Assembly (NCBI GenBank): GCA_000697455.1
Contig: JNET01035438.1
Span: forward strand, 1 to 36,362
Length of the DNA stretch: 36,362 nucleotides
Direction of reading: 5' to 3'
Source of the DNA: Basidiobolus heterosporus B8920
Taxonomy: Eukaryota > Basidiobolomycota > Basidiobolomycetes > Basidiobolales > Basidiobolaceae
The notes beneath the pieces are model-generated. The model saw nothing but the letters and a program-made list of their open reading frames with translations, made no database searches and was not told the DNA's origin. This document shows positions 1 through 10,964 of the stretch, piece by piece (within the stretch, counting starts at the first letter, position 1; every line of letters begins with the position of its first letter). The position numbers were made by a program, and so were the translations under genes.

Positions 1-385
1 ACATCTTTTTCAGAGAAAAGAAATTTTGTCTAAGAAATAGCCTATTGAACAGGTTTTTAGCCTCATAGATATTCTCCAATATACTCCAGGCCTTGGCAGC
101 AGAATTAACTGGGTGAATATGCAATAATTGCTCCCAAGTTAAATTCAAACAGATGATAACAATCACTTGCCTTTCTCTCTTCTTAAACCTTGCTATAGCT
201 TCAGGGAACTTCTTTGGCATTACTTCTTCACCTGAGACAATATCCCAGAGTTCTCTTTCTTCAAGCATCATTTGCATTGTATATTTCCATAAGAAAGTCT
301 TCTTTAGCAAACTTTGCAACACTGGCAATTGTACCAGTAGAACTGATACTTGACATTCTTTAGAGAACAGCAGCAGGGCTCATAA
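1..385 (-). mobile_element. Ty1/copia-type gag remnant, cut by window edge
   Basis: On the minus strand this stretch encodes a gag-like protein of the UBN2/Retrotran_gag type seen at the start of copia elements. Motifs visible include MMLEERELWDIV and AAKAWSILENIYEAKN. It lies directly inside the LTR at 388-738, the normal position for gag, and the rest of the element would lie left of base 1. It is treated as a fossil. It looks broken and old. Whether the part outside the window is more complete cannot be seen. Confidence 0.75.
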
Positions 386-387
386 CC

Positions 388-738
388 TGTTGAAAGTGAA
401 AATGATGATATTGGAAGTGATTTTGGATATTAAGAAGAAGTTGTTGTACTCTCACTTAATGTTTTATTGTAATAAAGAAAAGTATTTATACCTTTTGTTA
501 GAACTAAATAAAGAAACTATTATGTACTATTCTAGAGGGTTCTAAGAACATACTGTAGAAGTTTCAGCTCATTTGGACATGTTTAAGATCTTTCATAAAT
601 CCAACATTTCATAATCTTGTAATTAATGCAAATTGATGTTACGCATTTCAACCTTGACAAATATCTCATAAATACAAAGTATAAGTTATATACCTAATTA
701 TATGAATACTTAGGTGCTAAACTAACTTAATTTCAACA
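388..738 (-). repeat. LTR of copia-type fossil, copy 1
   Basis: A 351-bp block bounded by TGTTG at 388 and CAACA at 734-738, the inverted terminal pentamers expected of an LTR. Read on the minus strand its end is followed at once by GGTTATGAGCCC, a plausible start of the internal region, and then by the gag remnant at 1-385. It resembles the LTR at 994-1305 and, in the opposite orientation, the solo copy at about 33921-34261. The divergence between copies suggests an old insertion. Confidence 0.7.
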
Positions 739-785
739 TCCTTAACATTGAGACAAATTGAGTTAAAGGCACTTTGCTCCTTCTT

Positions 786-991
786 TTAGTGCAATAAAGC
801 ATCTTCTTGAGTTCCTTTATGTTGTCTTTCTTCTCTTGTAACAAGATCCCAAAGACCTCTTTCTTGCAGCATCATTTTCATTTTCACCTTCCAGACCTGA
901 AAGTTGTTACCATCAAACTTTTCAACAGGAGGGAGAATTCCAGTAGTAGCAGTAGTAGACATTCCAGAGAGTGCAAGCTTGGGGGTCATAA
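786..991 (-). mobile_element. Second copia-type gag N-terminal remnant
   Basis: Minus-strand gag N-terminus containing KFDGNNFQVWKVKMKMML, the typical opening of copia gag (UBN2 family). Its first codon follows the end of the LTR at 994-1305 with almost no leader, the same arrangement as the copy at 1-385. The remnant is short and stops about 50 bp from the next LTR, so only the 5' end of this element is left here. It is a fossil and broken. Confidence 0.7.
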
Positions 992-993
992 CC

Positions 994-1305
994 TGTTGTG
1001 AGATTCTGGGAGCTATTGGAAGTGGTTTTGAGAATTAGAAGAATATCTGGTTTTCACTTGTAGATTTGTTGAATGTAAAATTAGCATTTATACTTTTGTC
1101 AAGAAGTAAACAAAACAACGTGCAAAATGTGTTAAAAAAGGTCCCAGGAACATGTGTGCAAAGTTTGGGGTCATTTGGACATGCTTTGAGAAAGTCAAGT
1201 ATTCTGGGTACTTCTAAGTCATTGAAAAATATAATTGCTAAGTAAATATAATAAGGGTGAGATCAAGTATGAATAATTAGGTGCTAAATTATGTGAATAT
1301 CAACA
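994..1305 (-). repeat. LTR of copia-type fossil, copy 2
   Basis: A 312-bp block starting TGTTG (994) and ending CAACA (1301-1305), joined to the gag remnant at 786-991. It is similar in sequence and orientation to the LTR at 388-738. Together the two copies look like 5' ends of related elements lying head to tail. Confidence 0.65.
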
Positions 1306-1315
1306 GTTAAAAACA

Positions 1316-1559
1316 TTGTCAAGAAGTAAACAAAGGAGCATGCAGAATGTGATAAGGAAAGTCCCAGGAACATGTGTGCAAAGTTTAGGTTCATTTGAAT
1401 CTGTTTGAGAAAGTTCAGTATTCTGGGTACTTCTAAGTTAGTGATATCCCAAGTAAAACCAGGATGCGAATTTTTGGGTGAAAGGAAATTGGTAAGTAAA
1501 TATAATAAAGGTAAGATCCAGTATGATTAATTAGGAGCTAAATTATGGGAATTTCAACA
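1316..1559 (-). repeat. Partial LTR duplicate, copy 3
   Basis: Repeats the outer part of copy 2: the block from about 1097 recurs from 1316 (shared CCCAGGAACATGTGTGCAAA and TATTCTGGGTACTTCTAAG) and ends in CAACA at 1555-1559. A weaker relative continues at about 1600-1690 (AATCTGGGTACTTGG). This looks like tandem accumulation or nesting of LTR fragments. Confidence 0.6.
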
Positions 1560-3044
1560 CTTCTAACTCAATAGATATTTAAGTGAAAGCCACATATTCT
1601 TATAATAAAGCATGCAAGTGCATGCGGATAGAGTCCGGTGAGATTTGGGTATACTTGAGAAAGTCAAATAATCTGGGTACTTGGAGAATAAATTCGAAGC
1701 AAATCCCAAAAGGGAATCTTGATCAAGAAATATAACATGGATGAGCTCTTATCTGATTAATATGAATCTAAGTTATGTATGTGTTGAGGAAGAAAAGTAA
1801 TGATAGATATATTGAAAATCATTAAGATAAAAGAGAATGGAAGGTGGGTTTCATTTTAGGTGAACGAATCTATCAATCAATATTTACTAACCCTAAATCT
1901 TTCACAAAAGGCAGAGGAGTCTAACCATTTACCTGAAAGTATGCTAACTTAATCATTCAATTTCACATGATAGCCTGTGCCCTAGTTAACAGTGCATATC
2001 ACCAGATTTGGAATAGAGTAAATGCGCCACCAAATTATTGAAGAGAACGCACAGGTGAGAGGAATTGTACATATTGAATACCGTATTTGAGTCGCAATAC
2101 ATCATTGAGGTTGCGAGTGACTTGATGTGCAGTATAGACTTGAAAGGACAGCATATTCGACAGTCAGATTATAAGAAACTAATCTAGACCAATCTGTTCT
2201 TAATCTACATGACCTTCTACTTACAAATACGGTAGCGATATGAATATCCGATGGAAATCCCATCTCGCAATATTTATGAGTCAGATAGTTTAGAGTTACC
2301 TCATATGTATGTATTAATGATTAGTAGGTTGATTCAAATATTCCGAGTTAATAGAAGTTTAAGTTTTTGGTCAGTCCCTATATATATAGAAGCTTCTAAT
2401 GCGGCTCTAATGCGGTAATAGACGAATCCCATTCCTCAGTAATGAGGTCATCGTAACAGCCATCTCTAATTTGGTAAGCATAGCTATGATCCACCGAGTG
2501 ATCCACCGAGTGATCCACGATTCTACAAATACATGACGCAGAGATGACCTAGTCTATCTAATAAAGAAAAGTATTGATTGATTAAGACTGGCATGAGTCG
2601 GCGAATATATGTGGAACTTGATTTGCTTTTGTACGCTTCATGATGTCATATATAGTACATGATGATGTTATGAGAGACCCATACTGGTTCACTCTCCCTA
2701 GCCTTCTCTCATATTTGTGATGGACCCAAGATCTTACCATTTAAATTGATTTGCATGGATATGGATATAGATAGGTTGAAATGAGTTTAGATGGGTTGGA
2801 ATGAATTTGGACAGTAACATCACTTTCAAATGGCACTCGGTTTGGTAATAAATTGAAAATCACTTTGGGGACGATAATGATTTATCAGAAATTGTGCCAA
2901 TCGGATAAGATGGTGAGATGTGTACGTGTGCTAGTAGGTTTTCAAAAAGCTCGGGCAAGTCTAAGTTACAAAGGTAAAAAATACACGCATTATTTATATA
3001 CACGAGGGATGAGGTAGAAGCCAAGCATAGGAGAGTGTGGTTCT
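1560..3044. other. Gene-free AT-rich interval
   Basis: About 1.5 kb with no long reading frame and no recognisable exon. It contains further LTR-like scraps up to about 1700 and the short tandem repeat at 2487-2518. It lies downstream of the zinc-finger gene, which reads leftward. Confidence 0.5.
2487..2518. repeat. 12-bp tandem repeat, 2.7 copies
   Basis: The unit TGATCCACCGAG is repeated exactly at 2487-2498 and 2499-2510, with a partial third copy to 2518. It is one of several short intergenic tandem repeats in this window. Confidence 0.8.
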
Positions 3045-4078
3045 CTAATCTTCCTTACGCATTTTCCAGTGCTTCCTGAGTTCTTTGAATTCTGTGAATT
3101 CATCAGAGTTAGCCATAGAAGCATCAATAAATTTTGGATTCTATACATACCATTTGGTAATCGTTTAATTCCGTGTTTCTGCATCATAACATGAGCGTTC
3201 AGGTGATTTAACGTACCGTAACTCTTGCTACATCCTGGCCAATTACACTTATACAGTCGTTCGATCTCGTCGAATTTTCTCCTGGGTCGTTTTTTACCAT
3301 TGATACCTGGCAATGCAACAAACGAAAATACTTTTCTTTCATCGTCCTGCGAATGGTTTGCCTCAGATGAAGCATGTTCGTCGTAGTGCATGGCATCTTT
3401 ATGACCTGAACCACTGGTGCATGGTCCCTGGTTAGCTGGTTCTTGTAAAAGGATGGGCGGTAGGGTACGCATATGATCAGAGGGATTGGATACCCCAATG
3501 GCAGGGGATGATGCCGTCGAGCAGCACTTACTCGCTAACACTGATACGGTATCCGGGTTGCAATTTTCGTAGGGGAGGGACGGTATTCTTGGGACATCAG
3601 GGAATATGTTGCTTAGTGTTTCTGAAAGTGGTGGTAGCGAAGGTGGAGGTGAGATACTACCACATGAATGAGAACGAAAATATTCTCTTTGTTTGGAGCA
3701 TTGTTCCGAAGAGATTGGATCAATTTTAGGAAGTTCAAAGCACGAAGAATCAAGGGAAATGCTCCTGACTGATGGGCCTCGAATGCCTTCAGAGTTCAAT
3801 AGATAAGGAGGTAGAGATGCCTTGTCATTGAACCGAGCGTTATCCTGTGATATAAATGTGGAAGCTCTACGTGCGTTAGGGATATGATATCCTCTCAATG
3901 GGCTGCTGGTCTGGGTGTCAGGAGCTTTGGAGAGTTTAAAGAAAGGGAGAGTGTCAGGAAGTGAGGAAGGTGGTGTATAGTAATTGGCCTCATCATTATA
4001 GTTCCGATAGTTTCGATGGTAGTCAGACCTAAAGTTAATATCGTTGGTGGAATGTTGGCGGGCTGTATGTAGAATCAT
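3045..4078 (-). CDS. Con7-like C2H2 zinc-finger transcription factor
   Basis: A predicted 324-residue nuclear DNA-binding regulator. A long low-complexity, Ser/Pro-rich N-terminal region is followed near residues 275-302 by one C2H2 finger (YKCNWPGCSKSYGTLNHLNAH), preceded by a basic KRPRRKFDEIER stretch. That block, with the spacing YGTLNHLNAHV.MQ.HG.KR, is typical of fungal Con7-related factors. Exons are 4078-3151 and 3091-3045. The 59-nt intron (3150-3092, GTATGT...CACAG with a CTAAC branch site) restores the family ending NEFKELRKHWKMRKED. Without it the frame runs on into unrelated sequence. The first ATG is at 4078. The target genes cannot be inferred from sequence. In Con7 relatives the family is linked to morphogenesis and cell-wall gene control. 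Confidence 0.85.
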
Positions 4079-5629
4079 AGTTGCTGAAGTCAAAGAGTGG
4101 AATATTGATGATAAGACGTGGAAAGGGGATTCCAGGAGCTGCTTATATGCGAGTTCTGTCCACGTTATCGCGGACTTAACACCAATCCAAACTGAGAATA
4201 GTATTTGACCAATATGTCACTGATTTTATTACAGATCACGATTCGCTGCAACGATTGGAAGAGAACTTGACTAATGTGGTAGAATTCAGAAAGTATGCCT
4301 TGAAATGAGCTTTAATGACCAATTATACAATTACAGATTGAAGCTAGTTGACATAACTGACGCCAAGCATTCCGATGAAGCAAGTACAATTCCGGCACAA
4401 TTTGATTTAGTCCCAACACTACTCTCGATGGGCACCTTCACTCTCTTCCCTAGGCTGTATGAAAATGGAAGTCATATTCTCTTTGGCCAGTTTCGGTTGA
4501 TTGTTTTCACATCATTTTTAGTGATAGGTTTTCTAATTTCACCGGATATTCATTGGCCTATAACAAATGCTTTCTATTTGAAGCTTAAACTCGACCGATT
4601 AGGGGACGTCCTTGGATAGTCCAATTTAGTATAACCGCATTGGCCTGGTCATTTCTAAGACCCACCTGACGAGACCCACCTGATTTGAGGAGAAGAAAGC
4701 ATTCTAAGAAAATGATTTGCATGCATACGATAAAGGGATTTCCCTAATTTCGTAGTAATCACTTTTCTTAGTAATCATCATTTTAAGTATGGAATTCAGT
4801 AGATTGATTGAATTGCTTGAATTTAGTTAGACTGTTCTAATCATGTCTAGATTCGGATGGATATGATTTGCAATCATTCATGACATCAAGATTAAAAGCT
4901 AACCTTCCGGTCTAACCCCAAGTGCTTTATGAGAGTTTCGGTCATTCCTCTTAGAAATCATTGCAGACAGAATATTCCAATATTATTGAGTCATTATGGG
5001 TATCCATGTATTATTATGTGATTTCTACTTTTAGCCACGGATCCTAGTGGAGGACTTGGTCCAATCACCTCCTCTTTCCACTAATAGCTCAATGATATTT
5101 GTGTCAAGTCTTGATCGTACCTACAAATCAGTGGGACGTTCTCTTTTTTCTGTGCCATGTGAAGGTTATTTGGGTCATAACTTCACCACATGTTTCCGAA
5201 TGAATGGGTGCCTGATTCTTGTTTAAAACCAAGGAATTAAACGTGCTTGCTTAGACTAAGTAAAACCATCTTTTGGCATCCTGTGTTTTACCAGTGCATC
5301 ATACAGAATATATATCATTTTTTAGTAAGTCTGTTGAGATATTCTGACTGTATATACAATGTGTTAATTTTCTATTACGTCTCCTTGTTGTAAACATGCT
5401 GAAGTTGATTCCCCACATCATTTTGTATAATTAAGCCTGTAGCAACTTGCATTCATTTACAAGCACTTTGAATCAACGTAATAGCAAAACACAACACGCA
5501 CATGAATCAATTATCATATTTAACCTAACACAAAATGCCGCTACCACAACCGATTAATTCTGATTTAAACTGCTGGAAGAGATTTTGAGAAAATCGTCAA
5601 ATTTATTCGATGGAGATAAAAATTCAGAT
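4079..5629. other. Intergenic region without a supported gene
   Basis: This 1.55-kb interval lies between the start of the zinc-finger gene and the 3' end of RPL3. An open stretch at 4305-4619 (+) has no recognisable family, so I do not call it. The part next to 4079 probably holds the promoter of the zinc-finger gene. The part next to 5630 holds the RPL3 3' UTR. Confidence 0.5.
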
Positions 5630-6919
5630 TTAAGCAGAAAGATCCTTCTTGAGGGTACCCATGAAGGCCTTCTTTTCCTCGGCAGTTTGGAAACGACCGT
5701 GTCCGAACTTGGAGGAGGTATCGATGAACTTGAGGGAAACCTTCTCAAGAGCAGATCTCTTGGTGTGAACCAAAAGAGATTTACGGAGGGTCAAGACTCT
5801 CTTCTTAACACCAATGCAACAACCCTTGATCATGATGAAGTCCTCATTGACGTTACCGTAGTGAGGGAATCCACCCATGGGGGTAATGGTCTTGGCAGTA
5901 AGATCGTACTCGGTAGAAGCAGAAGTCTTGTCAGCTCCGTTGGAGATACGGTAGATCTTCTTGTTAACTTCAGTACGGTGATGGAAACCATTTTGACCAG
6001 CACGAGGAACAGAGTACATGACACGAGAAGGATGCCAGGCACCAATACAAGCAACCTTACGGAGACCCTTGTGAGTCTTACGGGGAAGCTTCTTGGTACC
6101 CCAACGGTGGGTGACACCTTCGAAACCCTTACCCTTGGTAACACCGATGACATCGATCATCTCATCTTGTTCGAAGACGGAGGAAACATCAACAGTCTTT
6201 TCGAAGTGTTCTCTGGCCCAGTCGACCTTTTGGGCAACAGATCCACCGTTAAGTTGGATTTCAGCAATGTGAGCCTTCTTTTGACCGATCTTGACCTTAC
6301 GAATTTGGGTATGGGCAAGAACACGGACAACGGTACAGTACTTCTTGATACGTTCCAATTCACGAAGGATGGGCTTGGCACCATCGGCGTGCTTCTTGGC
6401 ATACTTGGTGAAAGCCTTCTTCTTGGAGCGGTACCAGTTCTTGTAGAATCTACGCTTGAGCTCATCAGAAAGATGTTCGGCCCAGACGGTGGTCAAGGAA
6501 CGAAGACCACGAGGAGTCTCGACGTAGCCAACAACACCAACAACAACCATGGCGGGAGCTTCGATGATGGTAACAGGCTCGACGATTTCCTTCTTGTGGT
6601 TCTTGGATCCGGGACGATCCAAGTCGCGAACAATGTGGGTCATACCAGCCTTGTAACCCAGGAAAGCAGTCATGTGAACAGGCTTGGAAGCGTCATCCTT
6701 AGGGAAAGACTTGCATCTTCCTCTATGTCTTCTGGCACGCTTGCGGGGAAGGAAACCCAAAGAACCGTGGCGAGGAGCCTCGTATTTACGATGAGACTAA
6801 AGTGATGAAGAAAAAGATTAGTTAATGTTCAATTAGTAGATCTTGTTGGAGGCTTATATGGTTTAATCATATCACACAACGATGGATGACTGATACATAT
6901 AACGATAGAAACTCACCAT
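5630..6919 (-). CDS. RPL3: 60S ribosomal protein L3 (uL3)
   Basis: Core protein of the large ribosomal subunit near the peptidyl-transferase centre. It has 389 residues, as expected for eukaryotic uL3. Exon 1 (6919-6917) is only the start codon ATG, immediately followed by GTGAGT. A 120-nt intron (6916-6797) ends in TTTAG, and exon 2 (6796-5630) begins [20 protein letters not shown], the conserved N-terminus. The central block [14 protein letters not shown] with GAWHPSRV, containing the histidine that is methylated in yeast and the tryptophan-finger region, is intact. A start codon isolated on its own exon is common in fungal ribosomal-protein genes and places the intron at the translation start. 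Expression is expected to be high. Confidence 0.97.
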
Positions 6920-6998
6920 GTTTATCGAGGATGCTGGAGAGAGAGATTCATCTAGCAACGGGAACTTGATTTTATTACCAAGAAAAATTTTTATCGAG

Positions 6999-7322
6999 TC
7001 ATAGGTTGCGTGAACTCGGACCCGAGTGAATTTGATCGAAAAAAATAGGAAACAAAAACATAAAATTCCCCGATTTCATGAATGTGTAACTAAGCATTAT
7101 AGGCACCATCATTGCTCTGCTTATTGCTTTAATGTTGATTAGATGGTGAAGTGTGGTTAAGCAATAATCTTCAATATTTTGCACAATATCTTGATATGCA
7201 TGATTGGCAAGATGTTGATTGGCTACTAACGGTATTAGGGAACTCAATTCTTCCGGGCTTTTTACTATTAAAGTTGGTTTTTGATGGTTAACTTCTGGCG
7301 TAGGTGGTTTGTGAGTTTCATG
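6999..7322 (-). other. Unassigned open stretch, possible exon
   Basis: Minus-strand open frame with a protein-like composition in its first two thirds (KPPTPEVNHQKPTLIVKSPE, then ANQHLANHAYQDIVQNIEDY). It has no ATG upstream of this part and no convincing splice partner, and it ends just before the RPL3 leader. It could be a terminal exon of a small gene, a decayed gene or chance. I do not recognise a family. Confidence 0.2.
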
Positions 7323-7602
7323 TCAAGATAATCAAAGTTCACATTTTGTAACTCCAATGGATTGTATCACTGTGAAATCTAGATTCAAATCAGTCTTCCG
7401 TTAAAGCTCAGTCATAACACGGAAAATCAACCAAAGTGGAATAAGGAGAGATTAGGGGAGAGGTACAAAAATGAGATATGCAGTAATGAGTATTATCAAG
7501 GGTGAAGCACATCTCCAATAATTTGCTTCCCCTAGCCTTTGGAAGGCGTTAAGACATGAACACGGGCGCCAGTAATAGGTTTAATGAATAGAATCATGAA
7601 CC

Positions 7603-7626
7603 ATCAACCCATCAACCCATCAACCC
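7603..7626. repeat. 8-bp tandem repeat, 3 copies
   Basis: ATCAACCC is repeated three times without interruption at 7603-7626. It is C-rich on this strand, with three CCC runs separated by 5 nt. Confidence 0.8.
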
Positions 7627-8844
7627 TCCAACGCTAAACGCCAAACCGCACGACATTAATCCAGTTTCCTTACAAGAAATAGCCAAATATCACAGCAACA
7701 GTTGATACCTGAACACATTAATCCCTACTAAACATACATTCGCAGTTGCTGATATTAAACGAAATGATCTAAACTCGAATGCATATATTGGCCTGCACTC
7801 AATTCGTGTTAATCTCGTCCCAAAATAGTCAAATCCAGGTGACGAAGTAATTACTCATGGGGATAGCGCACTCAGTTGGGAGTGTATGTCAGACTGTCGT
7901 ACTACAAGTGTGCAGATGGGTTGAGAATTCCCAGACTTCACCTTGATTTTCCCTCAATTCCCGGCCTTATTTATTAGAGAGTTCTTGGGGTGACTGTCAT
8001 TCGCTTAAAACAATCTTGATTCTGAAAGGGTAGAGGATATGCCAATCACTTGGGATGGATGATGGCCAATTGAATGGGATCAATTCGTTGTATATATATG
8101 ACTTGGAGAGATCTTTATTAAATCATGTTGAGGTTGCCATGACTCTGACTCTTCACATGATCTCCTGATCAGTATATTTATTATTCAGTGATATGATTGA
8201 TAATTCTGATGGCAGTAACTCACTATATATTTATATGCACTTGAGAGGACAGCACTAGCATTTCTATTTTGAGCCGTCTGATTGGATTAGTTGAATTTAG
8301 CACACTCGCACACTCAAGCCCAGCCACTTGATCGAGGTAGATTCTGATCCTCGGGAACCCAATTTCCAGCTTACAGCTAACTCATTGATTGACCCTCACT
8401 TCCTCCTGATACTCTATTGTGTGCTCTTTCCTAATTCTCCGTCAGTCGTTTCACCCCTGGGTTCCGCCTTGATTCTATCATTACGTTTATATCTCAAGCC
8501 CAATTCCACACTTCTTTTCTGATATCCATAGCCCTTGTCTGCTTATTCTTTTACAAATAGCCTGTCCCACTTCTCTTTATCGTATTCCCCTTTTATCTCC
8601 TCTTATCCCTGTTAATCGTTTCCTATCCCTTCAGTTGACTCTTCCTTAATCCTCAGCTATTTGAAATACCTCCAATAGAACCGAAGAAAGCCCGTTTCTT
8701 TTTCCACTATATACCTAGAAGTGAATAGAAGTGTCCTACCTCATCTTTTAGACTTTAAGGTAAGGTAACCTATTAAGTACCTTCAAGAAAGCTCCTAATT
8801 TCTGCTCTCACCTCTAAAGTTGCTAAGCCTCCTTCATTGACGCA

Positions 8845-10964
8845 ATGCAGACAGAAGTAAGTATCTTTCTATAAAGGAGAGTTTTGTAAAGCCTTAATTG
8901 ACTAAGCCCTCTAACCCATCAGTCTGTTATCCGTGGTCACTCTCCGTGGGAAAAGGTATTTGCATCACTTCAAGTTGGATTCTACTTTTTCGTTTATTTT
9001 AATACGGCATTTATATCAAGCCTATTCATGTTCAGAGTTCTGAGCAACCTGATGCTGGTACCAAAACTGAAGAAGTCAGCGGGAACTCTCCCAATCCTTC
9101 TTCAGCTAGTAGTCCAACTCAAAGGGCAGAGACTCCTCCAAATAACTGGAAAACCATCAAGCCACCAAATGGGTCTACGATTGGCAGTGAGGACTCTCCG
9201 CGTACTCCCGAGTCAGAAGGAGCGATTTCCTTTAGATCCGGAGTTCCAAGAACTCAAACACCTCCAAGTTTACTTGGAAAAGACCCGTTGCATAGAGTCT
9301 CCCCAAGCTCCAACATGCTTCCAGTGAAACAGCCTATTTCATCAGGTCTCTCCCAGGCGACATCCATTTGGGGAAGTTTGGGAACTCAGTGGAGTGGAGG
9401 ATCCATCTGGAATGATTCTTCTTCTACCAGAACACCATCCCCACCCAAGCCAGGTGCTAGTATTTCACCTGACCACCTGAAAACCCCAGTGATTGAAGAG
9501 CATAGCAGCGCATTCAATGAATTGGATGAGCCGATACCACCTTACCGTCAGCAGCGTAGTTTTTCAATTGCTATCGGAGAGGAATCATCTGATTTCTTCG
9601 GGTCCATGTCAAGATTTAAGGCATCGTCCAACCTTGACAATCAAGATAGATATCAACATCGTGGAGCACTTCCCCCCATGGATGAGGAGTTAACCGAATC
9701 AGAGTATGCCAGCATGATGAAGCCCCGCATCAGATCGCAGAGCGCATTCATGTTCCCCGCTCCCCCTCACCAGCCACAGTATCCAGAGGAGAGTTTGAGC
9801 CACCCCCCTGGCTTTGAAGAAATCGACCAAGTCTCCGAGATGAATAACATGTGGAGCAACAACGGAGGAATTCCCGAATCAGCAATGTACCGCCGTCGAT
9901 CAATCGCCAACCCAGGTGGCTTTGGCAACCTCTGGGATAATACATCTCCTAGTTATCCGGCAAATCCGGTTCCTCCTCAAAATAGCATTGCTTATGCACA
10001 AGCTCTTGCATCCGAGAGGTTGGAGAGAATGAGGCAGCAGCGACGCTTTTCATTAGCTCCTTCATATCCTATGAAAGCGCCACAGGAAAGCATGAATGCG
10101 CCACATTCAATCTTTGGTCGGCCAGGTGGATTGGTTGAGCCTGATTATAGCCATCTCAACTATCGCCGCCATTCTGTTGCCGCTCCTACGCTCGCTTCTT
10201 TACATCCTGGCATTCAGCCACAGTCTGCCCGTTTTCTTTCCGGCGCTCTTGAATCCCTTCATCTCGAGGAGTCGCGCCAGAATGGACAATCCCCATATAG
10301 TAACATGGTTGACGAGATGGATGATTATTTTGTAGGGGATGAGCATCGTCAGACACGCTCTTATGCAGAGATCGGCAAAGGAGTGCCACTCCATGCTCTT
10401 CCCAGTCAAGGGCCTCTTTATATCGTGGAATTCAAGGCTGGCCGTACTGATGTGTTTTATACTACGGAAAACTGTGGGTTCACCGCTAAGCAAGGTGACT
10501 TGGTGATCGTTGAAGCTGATCGTGGCAAGGATCTTGGGAAGATAGTAAATGATACCATTACTCCTCAGCAGGTACAGATGCTACAAGTGCAGCAACAACA
10601 ACAACAGCAGCAGCAACAGCAACACAACCCCGATGGTAACGGTGAAATAAGGCCCGGAAAAGAGGTTCAACCCAAGATGATCTATCGTCTTGCACAACCT
10701 GGTGAGATCGCACTCTTGGTAACCAAGAATCAGGATGAAGCCAAAGCCATGTTGGTCTGCCAAACCAAAGTTAGACAGAAGAAACTTCCCATGGAGGTAG
10801 TCGATGCGGAGTACCAATGGGATCGACGCAAGCTTACATTCTACTTTGTTGCTGAACGTAGAATTGATTTTAGAGAACTGGTCAGAGATTTGTTTAAACT
10901 TTACAAGACTCGCATCTGGATGTGCGCAGTGAACCCCATGACGGCCAAAGTAGGAAAGAACTAG
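8845..10964 (+). CDS. PSP1: PSP1 C-terminal-domain protein
   Basis: A 657-residue protein in three exons: 8845-8856 (MQTE), 8923-8955 and 9036-10964. Both introns are GT-AG (GTAAGT..CATCAG and GTATTT..TTCAG) and keep phase. The C-terminal third (about 460-655) is a PSP1 domain: it opens YIVEFKAGRTDVFYT and ends TRIWMCAVNP. A Gln tract of about 11 residues (DNA 10591-10622) is inserted inside this domain. The N-terminal two thirds are disordered, rich in Ser, Pro and Asn, and carry repeated basic-Ser motifs: RQQRSFSIA, YRRRSIANP, QQRRFSLAP and YRRHSVAAP. These resemble AGC-kinase or 14-3-3 sites. Yeast Psp1/Psp2 were found as suppressors of DNA-polymerase mutants, and the biochemical role is uncertain. 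No membrane segment is visible, so it is probably cytosolic. Confidence 0.92.

Larger units (their letters stand above)
6920..8844. other. Long divergent intergenic region RPL3/PSP1
   Basis: About 1.9 kb separating the divergently read RPL3 and PSP1 genes. It holds the RPL3 promoter and 5' UTR (6920 to about 7000), the unassigned open stretch at 6999-7322, the short repeat at 7603-7626, and a pyrimidine-rich tract at roughly 8390-8660 that probably belongs to the PSP1 promoter or leader. No RNA gene was recognised. Confidence 0.5.

Noticed and set aside
4190-4619. A spliced-looking pair on the plus strand (EENLTNVVEFRK joined to LKLVDITDAK) faintly recalling a V-ATPase subunit a coiled segment
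   Set aside because: No further exons of that large family are present, the upstream frame overlaps the zinc-finger gene and the downstream part matches nothing I know.
5585-6805. Long plus-strand open frame opposite RPL3
   Set aside because: It is a by-product of the strong codon bias of RPL3 on the other strand.
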